NCBI GenBank assembly: GCA_046757645.1
Contig: JBHHYS010000127.1
Span: 1-5,508, forward strand
Length of the DNA stretch: 5,508 nt
Direction: 5' to 3'
DNA from: JBHHYS01 sp046757645
GTDB taxonomy: Bacteria > Acidobacteriota > Terriglobia > Acidiferrales > 2-02-FULL-67-57
In this document: positions 1 to 5,187 of the stretch, piece by piece
How the letters are laid out: each line of letters starts with the position of its first letter
Numbering within the stretch: the stretch's first letter is position 1
Notes under the pieces: generated by a model
What the model saw: only the letters and a program-made list of their open reading frames with translations
Database searches by the model: none
What the model was told of the DNA's origin: nothing
Translations under genes and position numbers: made by a program

Positions 1-13
1 GGCCATCGAGGCG

Positions 14-19
14 ATTATA
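14..19 (-). promoter_or_regulatory. Possible -10 box at the left edge
   Basis: A perfect TATAAT lies on the minus strand at 19-14. An ATG follows 7 nt later at 6-4, which is where transcription would start, so a leaderless mRNA for a gene beyond the window is conceivable. The expected -35 position (ACCTCT) does not match, and only two codons are visible. The call is weak. Confidence 0.2.
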
Positions 20-24
20 GGCAG

Positions 25-65
25 AAAAAGAGGGGGAGAGGTAGGGCAAGGCCTTCTGCCTTGCC
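25..65 (-). terminator. Second hairpin with a delayed T-tract
   Basis: GGCAAGGC (45-52) pairs perfectly with GCCTTGCC (58-65) around 5 nt. On the minus strand a pyrimidine-rich run follows and ends in TTTTT at 29-25, about 15 nt beyond the stem. The T-tract is too far away for a textbook terminator. Even so, this is the best termination candidate for the secreted-protein gene. Confidence 0.35.
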
Positions 66-80
66 GTGTCGCAGTAGCGT

Positions 81-115
81 GGTCGGAGCGGCAGGGGCCG
101 AGCCCCTGGCCGACC
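81..115 (-). terminator. Hairpin downstream of the secreted-protein gene
   Basis: CAGGGGC (92-98) pairs with GCCCCTG (102-108) around CGA. GGTCGG / CCGACC (81-86, 110-115) extends the stem across an uneven internal loop. It begins about 58 nt past the gene's stop on the minus strand. It is very stable but has no T-tract. It could be a processing or RNA-stabilising hairpin, or a repeat, rather than an intrinsic terminator. Confidence 0.35.
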
Positions 116-126
116 CAGGAAGCAGG

Positions 127-156
127 GCTCAGAGTTCGCGGCGGGCGTCGAGGGCG
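127..156. repeat. recR: 30-bp direct repeat, displaced copy of the recR 3' end
   Basis: This is identical to 2261-2290, the recR terminus. It begins 16 nt beyond the stop of the secreted-protein gene. In the recR frame it would read ALDARREL and then TGA on the minus strand, but the rest of recR is absent. Together with the other copy it brackets about 2.1 kb. It is best viewed as a recR 3' remnant or a target duplication. Confidence 0.9.
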
Positions 157-172
157 GTCTTAGCGCGGGTCA

Positions 173-1657
173 CTACAGAACCGCCAAGATTCTCATTACC
201 TCTCCTATGAGTGCGTCTGCCTGTGCGCTGGTCAATTCCTTATCCCGTTGGGCTTCTACGCCGTTGATAAAAGCCATGAGCTTGTTTGAGGCGTCTTGGC
301 GCAGACCGGCGTTGGCGGCCTCCAGCGCCTCTAGAGCATTTTGCAGCTTGGCGTCAAGCGAGTTCGCGATACCCTGTTTGAGATTAAAGCTCACCACTAG
401 GTCGGATAGCTCCTGTAACGCCTGCGACACCGTTAGCACGGTAACTGTTGCCGTATCGGTCGCCGTCGCTCCGTCGTCGTCGGTTACAGTGAGGGTTACG
501 ACGAATTCGCCTGCACTTGTAAACACGTGACCGACGATCGCGCCGTCAGCAGTCCCACCGTCGCCAAAGTCCCACTGGAAGCTGGCAATAAAGCCATCGG
601 GGTCGGACGATCCGGTGCCGTCAAACCGCACCGACTCGCCCACGATGGCTGTCTGGTCGGGCCCGGCATTAGCCACCGGCGGCTGCTTGAGAACGCGCCC
701 TGTCACTAGCAAAGTTCCGCTCGCGGTCAGATGTATTCCTGGAGGCCCACCCAATCCTGGTAAAGGTGCACCCAAGCTCGGATGGGTGATGGTCTTGACG
801 AATGATCCATCTGGTGCGAGGTGGACGATGCCATCAAAGGGTTCTGTGCTCCTGGCGTCACTTACGAAGATGTCGCCCGTAGGCGTGACAGCCAGCTCAA
901 ATGGGAATGTTAAAATGCTCGAATCGAGCACTCGCAGTAATGGGCCGGTAGTCGAAAATTCGCGGACGCTGGCGTTAGGGGGATGCTGGCTCACAAAGAG
1001 AGTGCCTGCCGGGCCCAGTTCGAGCCCACCAAATCCGCCTTGGCTCGGGGAGTGTCCCCCAATGGTGGTGATGAATCCTCCACCGGGGTTGAACTTGAAG
1101 ATACCGACAAATGCGCCACTGGTGGAGGTCACATAGACATTTCCGGCTGCGTCTTCTGCGATTCCATTGGGGCAACAGATGAAGGTAAAGACGCTCACAC
1201 TGGCGCCATTGTTGCGGAAGGCCCAGACACGATCCAATCCCGCGCCCGTGGTAACCAGCAGAGTTCCATCTGCCTTGAAGTGGAGATCGTTGGCCCCGAC
1301 GAGCGGAGTGCTGGTTCCGACGCCAGCGAGCACCCGCAAGAAGGTACCGTCCGGGGCCAGTTCCAGCACCTGCGTAATATTCCCCGGACCGCCTGGAGGC
1401 TCGGGTACGAACTGGCTAACAAGCAGGTTGCCCGGCGTGAAGCCTTGGAGCGCACCGCGCGGCGGGATCACGGCGACGCGAGCCAAGTCATTAGAGAACT
1501 GCGGGTTGGTGATGATACGCAGCAACTCTCCTGCTTGTGTGAGCTCGAAAATGGCTCCCTCCGGCGTTTGCGCCAGAGCGGCAGACGGCAACCAGAGCGC
1601 TGCCAATGAAGCCACCACCAAAATAGGGATACCCCCTCCATATTTCTTGCACTTCAT
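173..1657 (-). CDS. Secreted NHL-like beta-propeller protein with PKD and FIMAH-like domains
   Basis: This 494-aa protein starts with a Sec signal peptide: basic MKCKKY, a hydrophobic core, and probable cleavage after ALA29 before Gln30. Six repeats of the strand pattern G-x-[LVI]-[LYF]-V-[ST] occur near residues 76, 131, 172, 218, 261 and 314, each following an NHL/SMP-30-like GIA-D-x-x-G segment. This indicates a six-bladed propeller over about 31-325. A PKD domain follows (326-408), with its hallmark WDFGDG (362-367) and closing VTLTVTDDDGA. The last 86 residues (409-494) form a helical region with GIANSLDAKLQNALEAL and NKLMAFINGVEAQ, typical of the FIMAH domain of secreted proteins. No catalytic residues or membrane anchor are evident. 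Binding to a surface polymer or protein is plausible but inferred. Cys161-Cys162 are adjacent and are the only cysteines after the signal. Its G+C is visibly lower than that of dnaX, and its 3' end abuts a copy of the recR tail. Confidence 0.9.
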   Translation of the reverse strand: MKCKKYGGGIPILVVASLAALWLPSAALAQTPEGAIFELTQAGELLRIITNPQFSNDLARVAVIPPRGALQGFTPGNLLVSQFVPEPPGGPGNITQVLELAPDGTFLRVLAGVGTSTPLVGANDLHFKADGTLLVTTGAGLDRVWAFRNNGASVSVFTFICCPNGIAEDAAGNVYVTSTSGAFVGIFKFNPGGGFITTIGGHSPSQGGFGGLELGPAGTLFVSQHPPNASVREFSTTGPLLRVLDSSILTFPFELAVTPTGDIFVSDARSTEPFDGIVHLAPDGSFVKTITHPSLGAPLPGLGGPPGIHLTASGTLLVTGRVLKQPPVANAGPDQTAIVGESVRFDGTGSSDPDGFIASFQWDFGDGGTADGAIVGHVFTSAGEFVVTLTVTDDDGATATDTATVTVLTVSQALQELSDLVVSFNLKQGIANSLDAKLQNALEALEAANAGLRQDASNKLMAFINGVEAQRDKELTSAQADALIGEVMRILAVL

Positions 1658-1663
1658 GGCTTG

Positions 1664-1668
1664 CCTCC
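1664..1668 (-). promoter_or_regulatory. Ribosome binding site of the secreted-protein gene
   Basis: GGAGG on the minus strand lies 6 nt before the ATG at 1657-1655. This is the best-placed ribosome site in the window and fixes the start directly before the signal peptide. Confidence 0.8.
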
Positions 1669-1809
1669 GAATCTTTTCCTGCGTGGGGCCGCTGGTGGAC
1701 CTGCTGCGCGCGCTTAAGGGATTGTGCTAGGGCGTGAGCTTGACCCAGAAGCTAACGGGGGGGGTAGCTGTCAAGATGAAAAAGTTTGCACATCTAAGTG
1801 TATGGAACT

Positions 1810-1839
1810 AAAAAGAAAGAAGGCGCGGCCGTTCGCCTT
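1810..1839 (-). terminator. Candidate intrinsic terminator between recR and the secreted-protein gene
   Basis: On the minus strand, AAGGCG (1839-1834) pairs with CGCCTT (1825-1820) around an 8-nt loop. CTTTCTTTTT follows at once (1819-1810). A six-pair stem with a T-rich tail is a reasonable intrinsic terminator. It would separate the gene at 173-1657 from recR transcription. The tail contains two C, so efficiency is uncertain. Confidence 0.45.
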
Positions 1840-1846
1840 GAAGGGT

Positions 1847-1868
1847 CCCGGTGGCCGGGGCCACCGGG
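1847..1868. repeat. Strong GC-rich hairpin upstream of the secreted-protein gene
   Basis: CCCGGTGGC (1847-1855) and GCCACCGGG (1860-1868) form a perfect 9-bp stem around a 4-nt loop. On the minus strand it lies just before the terminator-like hairpin at 1810-1839, so RNA running on from recR would form two successive hairpins. No protein-binding site is recognised. Confidence 0.6.
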
Positions 1869-1947
1869 TTAGACTCAACGGAAAAAAATCGTCGATGGTG
1901 CTCGGTGTCCAGTGGAATTCGACTGCGTGAGCTTGCCGACTACCTCA

Positions 1948-2179
1948 GGGGCTGAAGCCCCCAAAATTTAGGCACCTATTCGGCAGGGTTGAAACCCCGC
2001 CCCGCCAAAATTCTGTTGCCTGTTTGGGCGGGTCAGGGCTTCAGCCCTGACATTTGCCTTGGCTGCTCATTTCAGGCCTTAGCCGCTGAGGTGATGTCTC
2101 CCAGCGGCGAAAGCGCCATTGGTTTTGTGCCGCTTTTTTTAGCACCGCTAGAAGTCGTGCTCCCCGCTGAAAAGCGGGG
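1948..2179. repeat. Cluster of short palindromes with TGAA/GAA-type loops
   Basis: At least five small hairpins follow one another with similar cores. GGGGC-TGAA-GCCCC lies at 1948-1961. GGGT-TGAA-ACCC lies at 1986-1997 and is extended by GGC / GCC. GTCAGGGC-TTCA-GCCCTGAC lies at 2032-2051 and is the same loop on the other strand. A degenerate GCAC...GTGC with an AGAAG core lies at 2142-2160, and CCCCGCT-GAAA-AGCGGGG at 2162-2179. A weaker GGCG-AAAG-CGCC lies at 2106-2117. Stems vary while the loop is kept, as expected for a family of dispersed palindromic elements. A longer pairing, CCCGCC / GGCGGG (2001-2006, 2027-2032), links neighbours. I associate such arrays with acidobacterial intergenic DNA, but cannot confirm it here. 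Confidence 0.65.
2103..2140 (+). terminator. Plus-strand hairpin with T-tract, no matching gene
   Basis: AGCGGC (2103-2108) pairs with GCCGCT (2129-2134) and is followed by six T (2135-2140). This is the layout of an intrinsic terminator on the plus strand. The loop is long (20 nt) with a small inner stem. No plus-strand gene lies upstream, so it may simply be part of the surrounding palindrome cluster. Confidence 0.25.
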
Positions 2180-2209
2180 GCAGGCTGACGAGCCACAGGC
2201 CTGCCCCGC
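2170..2209 (-). terminator. Candidate intrinsic terminator after recR
   Basis: On the minus strand, about 54 nt past the recR stop, GCGGGGCAGGC (2209-2199) pairs with GCCTGCCCCCGC (2185-2174). One C is bulged and the loop is about 13 nt. TTTT follows directly (2173-2170). The stem is long and GC-rich but the T-run is short. The 3' arm can also pair within a competing hairpin, CCCCGCT / AGCGGGG (2162-2168, 2173-2179), so the element may instead belong to the neighbouring palindrome cluster. Confidence 0.45.
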
Positions 2210-2260
2210 CGAAGCCCGGAGGGCGTAGGCGTGGGTCGCGAGTCGCAAACCACTGGTCAC

Positions 2261-2290
2261 GCTCAGAGTTCGCGGCGGGCGTCGAGGGCG
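2261..2290. repeat. 30-bp direct repeat, copy at the recR 3' end
   Basis: This 30-bp stretch is identical, base for base and in the same orientation, to 127-156. It covers the final recR codons (ALDARREL), the TGA stop and two bases beyond it. Identity breaks sharply at both ends: c against g on the left, t against g on the right. This is the copy inside intact recR, so it is probably the parental one. Confidence 0.95.
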
Positions 2291-2862
2291 TGCTGGAGGG
2301 TGATAGCGTCGGTGTACTCCAGCTCGCCGCCGCGGGGGATGCCCATGGCCAACTGGGTGACGCGGACCCCCAAGGGCTTGATGAGCTTAGCGAGATAGAG
2401 GGCGGTAGCGTCGCCTTCGGCGGTGGGGTTGATGGCGAGGATGAGTTCCTCGATGGCGTTGCTGCGAAGCCGCTGCATGAGACTCTTGATGTTCAACTCC
2501 TCCGGGCCCATTCCCTGCAGCGGCGCAATCACCCCGCCGAGCACGTGGTAGAGCCCCTGGTAACGACCGGTTTTTTCGATATTGACGATGTCCTGCGCCG
2601 TTTCCACCAGACAAATCTGTTTGGGGTTGCGGGTGGAGGAGCGGCAGAAGTTGCACGGGTCCTGGTCAGCCAAGTTGTGGCAGACCGAACAGGTGCGCAG
2701 GGTTTGCCGGGCAGCGACAATGGCCTGGGCCAGACGCTCCACGTCCTCGGGGGGCTGGCGCAGCAAGTGGTAGGCCAGGCGGACGGCCGACTTGGGGCCG
2801 ATCCCCGGCAGACGCTTCAATTCCTCCACCAGGCGCGCAATAGGTTCCGCCAGTCCTTTCAT
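2263..2862 (-). CDS. recR: Recombination mediator protein RecR
   Basis: This 199-aa protein has the standard RecR length. RecR works with RecO and RecF to load RecA onto SSB-coated single-stranded gaps during recombinational repair, forming a ring-like clamp on DNA. In order, the sequence shows a helix-hairpin-helix around LKRLPGIGPKSAVRLAYHLL (15-34), a Cys4 zinc finger (Cys58, Cys61, Cys70, Cys73), and a Toprim domain with VET at 86-88 and NPTAEGDATA at 145-154. The C-terminal GIPRGGELEYTDAITLQHAL follows (174-193). The ATG gives the expected N-terminus, although no strong ribosome site sits directly upstream (a GGGGGAA lies too far away). It follows ybaB in the usual dnaX-ybaB-recR order, separated from it by a palindromic repeat. 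The last eight codons and the stop are copied exactly at 127-156. Confidence 0.97.
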   Translation of the reverse strand: MKGLAEPIARLVEELKRLPGIGPKSAVRLAYHLLRQPPEDVERLAQAIVAARQTLRTCSVCHNLADQDPCNFCRSSTRNPKQICLVETAQDIVNIEKTGRYQGLYHVLGGVIAPLQGMGPEELNIKSLMQRLRSNAIEELILAINPTAEGDATALYLAKLIKPLGVRVTQLAMGIPRGGELEYTDAITLQHALDARREL

Positions 2863-2908
2863 CGCCGTGGCGCTTGCAGGGTTCCCCCGAAGGCACTTGG
2901 TGTTTTTT

Positions 2909-3033
2909 ATTCCGAGGAGCCCCGACGTTAAAGCGCCATGGCGTTATTGAGTCGGGGCGACGAGGAATCTGCTTGTGCCTTCATCCCAAGAAAAACAGAT
3001 TCCTCCTCCCGATAGAATCGGGACTCGGAATGA
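2909..3033. repeat. Compound palindromic repeat in the ybaB-recR gap
   Basis: Three hairpins lie side by side. First, GCCCCGAC (2919-2926) pairs with GTCGGGGC (2951-2958). This stem is extended outward by ATTCC / GGAAT (2909-2913, 2964-2968) across a 5x5 loop, and inward by CGCC / GGCG around AT. Second, GAGGAATCTG (2962-2971) pairs perfectly with CAGATTCCTC (2996-3005). Third, TCCCGAT (3007-3013) pairs with ATCGGGA (3017-3023) around AGA. CTCGGAATGACA follows. Hairpins 1 and 2 share bases, so they compete. There is no T-tract after them on the minus strand, so readthrough from ybaB into recR remains possible. The gap is 193 nt (2863-3055), and the rest of it shows no gene. The CAGATTCCTC...CGGAATGACA phrase resembles dispersed acidobacterial repeats; that likeness is inferred from memory. 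Confidence 0.7.
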
Positions 3034-3055
3034 CAACCAAAAACTCTCTCGCCTC

Positions 3056-3361
3056 CTAGAACAATCCGGGAATCTTCAGCCCGGTGAGTCCGCCGGTCAG
3101 GTTCGAGACCTGCTGTTGCAGCTCCGCATCCACTTTGCGGGTGGCCTCATTGACCGCGGCCAGCACCAGGTCCTGCAGCATCTCGCGATCGGCCAGCCCT
3201 TCGGGGTCAATGCGCACTTCGAGGAGTTGCTTCTGCCCGTTCATCTTCACGCTGACCAGGCCGCCCCCGGACGAGGCTTCAACGTTGATCTGCTCCAGGC
3301 GGTGGTGCAACTGTTCCTGCATCTGCTTCGCTTGGCTCAGCATTTTCTGCCAGTCAGGCAT
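3056..3361 (-). CDS. ybaB: YbaB/EbfC family nucleoid-associated DNA-binding protein
   Basis: This 101-aa protein matches the usual length of the YbaB/EbfC family, small homodimeric DNA-binding proteins that coat the nucleoid and influence gene expression. The visible layout fits. An N-terminal amphipathic helix rich in Gln and Lys (about 3-27, MLSQAKQMQEQL) is followed by a beta-sheet core with VEASSGGGLVSVKMNG (27-42) and VRIDPEGL (49-56). A second helix, MLQDLVLAAVNEATRKV, then leads to a Gly/Leu-rich tail, LTGGLTGLKIPGLF. The family is almost always found between dnaX and recR, as here, and is thought to work near DNA replication or repair. The start is fixed by a good ribosome site overlapping the dnaX end. 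The gene ends with TAG, followed by a 193-nt gap before recR. Confidence 0.95.
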   Translation of the reverse strand: MPDWQKMLSQAKQMQEQLHHRLEQINVEASSGGGLVSVKMNGQKQLLEVRIDPEGLADREMLQDLVLAAVNEATRKVDAELQQQVSNLTGGLTGLKIPGLF

Positions 3362-3368
3362 TTTTTCA

Positions 3369-5150
3369 CTACTCCTCGGGCTTTGCTCCCGGGGGCAGGT
3401 TCGAAGCTATTCGCAGTGAGCCGCCAAAGCGCTCCAGCAGAGCCTGCACCACGGGGTTTTTGGCTTTTGGCCCCTCGCCTTTGCTCGGCACAGCCCCTGC
3501 GCCCGCGCCCTTCGACTCCGCTCCCACCGAGCTCCCCGCCACCTTGCTCGCGGTGGGGCGAACCGTGGGCGCCTCGCCGGAGACTCCCGCACCCACTTTC
3601 GCCTGCACCTTGACCGGTTCGCCTAGCACCTGGGAGATGATCTTCTCCAGTTCTCCTTGCTGTTTCCGGTCCAGCATCTCGACCAGGGTGCGGTTCTCGG
3701 CGGCGAACCAGAGGTTCACCTGATTTTTCTGCCGTTCCCACTGTCTGACGTCCTCGATTAATGAACTCAGAAAGAAGCGACCGGAGAGCTTGGACTTGAC
3801 CGCTTCGATGACGGCTGGCTCGACCCCGGACGCGCCGGGCGGGGTCGCTCCCGCCCGCTGGACGCTCGCTCCGGGCGACTCCACCCCCGGGGTGGGCTCG
3901 GTCTTTTTCTCAACCGGGGCAGCGGCCCGCGGGCGCAGTTCGGCCGAAGGCGCGCGTCCCGCGGAAAGTGCGGGGTCTTCGTTTCGCTTCGACAGCGGGG
4001 CCGGTTCTCCGGGTGCAGCCTGGCCGGAGAGCTCCGCCAGCACTTCTTCCAGGGGAACCAGCCGTTCCGCCTGGACCAGCTTCAATAGCCCCAGCTCCAG
4101 GTGCAGCCGCGGCTGCGGCGACCAGCGCAACTCGGCTTCGGTGCGGAGCAGGACCTGGAAGAAACGCAGCAGGTCTTCTTCCGTGAACTGGCGCGCGGTC
4201 GCCGCCAGTTTCTCCCGCTCCCGCCCGGCGGCTTCTACCAGCTCCGCCGCCGCGCCGCCGATGCGCAGCACCAGCAGGTTGCGGAGGTGGCGAATGGCTT
4301 CGCGGCAGAAGTGCTGCAGGTGGTGGCCGTCGCTCACCAGCGCATCCACCAGTCGCAGCATCTTCTCGGAGGATTGGGTGAGGACAGCCTCGACCAGCGT
4401 CTCGAGCACCTCGGGCCCCACCACCCCCAGCAGTTCGCGGAGCTGGGCGGCCGTGATGGTGGAGCCGCAGTAGGCCAGCGCTTGATCCAGGACAGAGAGT
4501 GCATCCCGCAGGCTCCCCTCGGCGGCGCGGGCGATCACCGCCAGGCCCTCGGGGTCCACGCGTGCGTTCTCTTTCCGGGCCACGCGCTCCAGCACGCCGA
4601 GGATTTCCTGGAAGCCGATGCTGCGAAAGTGAAAGCTCTGGCAGCGGGAGTGAATCGTGGAAGGAATTCGGTGCGGCTCGGTGGTGGCCAGCACGAAAAG
4701 CACGCGCGGCGGCGGCTCTTCCAGGGTTTTCAGCAGGGCATTGAAAGCCTCGGGGGTGAGCATGTGGGCTTCGTCAATGATGAAGACCTTGTAGGGGTCG
4801 CGGGCGGGCAGGTAGCGCACGTTTTCCCGCAGTTCGCGGATCTCATCAATCCCGCGGTTGGAGGCGGCGTCGATTTCCAGCACGTCCACCGCGGTGCCGA
4901 CGGCAATCTCCTGGCAGGGGGGACACTGGCCGCAGGGCTGCGTGGTCGGGCCCTGCTCGCAGTTGAGTGCTTTGGCCAGGATGCGCGCCGTGGTGGTCTT
5001 GCCCACCCCACGCATGCCGGAAAAGATGTAAGCGTGCGCCACCAGGTGGCGCTCAATGGCGTTCTTGAGGGTCTGGACGATGGGGGCCTGGGCGATGATT
5101 TCGTCGAAGGTTTGCGGACGATACTTACGTGCAATCGCCTGGTAGGTCAT
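3369..5150 (-). CDS. dnaX: DNA polymerase III subunit gamma/tau (clamp loader ATPase)
   Basis: This 593-aa protein is the ATP-driven motor of the clamp loader, which places the beta sliding clamp on primed DNA. The AAA+ module is complete: Walker A GMRGVGKT (45-52), a zinc site with Cys64, Cys73, Cys76 and Cys79, Walker B VFIIDEAH (122-129), sensor 1 around Thr156-Thr157, the SRC arginine-finger motif (168-170) and sensor 2 GSLRDALS (212-219). The collar domain follows to about residue 370. A Pro/Ala/Glu-rich linker covers about 378-445, and a small folded region covers about 446-518. An Ala/Gly/Lys-rich tail ends with a short helix-like segment, NPVVQALLERFGG. The ATG fits the family N-terminus (MTYQAIARKYRP) but has only a weak ribosome site (TAGGCG). 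No classical A AAA AAG slip site is seen, so a separate gamma form is not evident. The gene lies downstream of the SRP RNA and 7 nt before ybaB. Confidence 0.97.
   Translation of the reverse strand: MTYQAIARKYRPQTFDEIIAQAPIVQTLKNAIERHLVAHAYIFSGMRGVGKTTTARILAKALNCEQGPTTQPCGQCPPCQEIAVGTAVDVLEIDAASNRGIDEIRELRENVRYLPARDPYKVFIIDEAHMLTPEAFNALLKTLEEPPPRVLFVLATTEPHRIPSTIHSRCQSFHFRSIGFQEILGVLERVARKENARVDPEGLAVIARAAEGSLRDALSVLDQALAYCGSTITAAQLRELLGVVGPEVLETLVEAVLTQSSEKMLRLVDALVSDGHHLQHFCREAIRHLRNLLVLRIGGAAAELVEAAGREREKLAATARQFTEEDLLRFFQVLLRTEAELRWSPQPRLHLELGLLKLVQAERLVPLEEVLAELSGQAAPGEPAPLSKRNEDPALSAGRAPSAELRPRAAAPVEKKTEPTPGVESPGASVQRAGATPPGASGVEPAVIEAVKSKLSGRFFLSSLIEDVRQWERQKNQVNLWFAAENRTLVEMLDRKQQGELEKIISQVLGEPVKVQAKVGAGVSGEAPTVRPTASKVAGSSVGAESKGAGAGAVPSKGEGPKAKNPVVQALLERFGGSLRIASNLPPGAKPEE
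3372..3377 (-). promoter_or_regulatory. Ribosome binding site of ybaB inside the dnaX 3' end
   Basis: GAGGAG, which encodes the last two Glu residues of DnaX, lies just before the dnaX TAG and 10 nt before the ybaB ATG. The A-rich spacer TAGTGAAAAA links the two. Placement inside the upstream gene suggests translational coupling of dnaX and ybaB, and it supports the chosen ybaB start. Confidence 0.7.
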
Positions 5151-5187
5151 CGTGGCGCCTACGGCCCGGCCGCTCCCTGCCCCGCTT

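Larger units (their letters stand above)
1658..2260. other. Non-coding stretch between the secreted-protein gene and recR
   Basis: This region of about 600 nt has no credible gene. The short open frames on either strand lack ribosome sites and run through the palindromes. It contains the terminator candidates and palindrome cluster listed separately. Nearest the secreted-protein gene, a minus-strand TTGACA (1774-1769) could be a -35 box, but no good -10 lies 16-18 bp away. A G8 tract (1757-1764) sits in that spacer, flanked by AGCTA / TAGCT. I see nothing specific in 1870-1945. Confidence 0.6.

Noticed and set aside
983..1609. 208-codon plus-strand open frame antisense to the secreted-protein gene
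   Set aside because: The minus strand has a signal peptide, propeller repeats and a good ribosome site. The plus frame has none of these.
1948..2179. CRISPR array
   Set aside because: The repeats are short, variable palindromes with uneven spacing, there are no equal-length spacers, and no cas gene is present.
1989..2228. 79-codon plus-strand open frame in the recR downstream gap
   Set aside because: It runs through a series of palindromes and a terminator-like hairpin, without a ribosome site or recognisable protein features.
127..2290. Insertion sequence or composite transposon
   Set aside because: There is no transposase or recombinase frame, no terminal inverted repeats next to the direct repeats, and 30 bp is too long for a normal target duplication.
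2290..2931. 213-codon plus-strand open frame antisense to recR
   Set aside because: It is the mirror of a clearly conserved gene in GC-rich DNA, and its translation resembles no family and has no ribosome site.
3337..3741. 134-codon minus-strand frame overlapping the end of dnaX
   Set aside because: It is the -1 frame of dnaX. Its product is Arg/Gly-rich and low complexity, as expected for a GC-rich shadow frame.
3790..4473. 227-codon plus-strand open frame antisense to dnaX
   Set aside because: It is Ser/Arg/Ala-rich low-complexity translation opposite the dnaX linker and collar, with no independent support.
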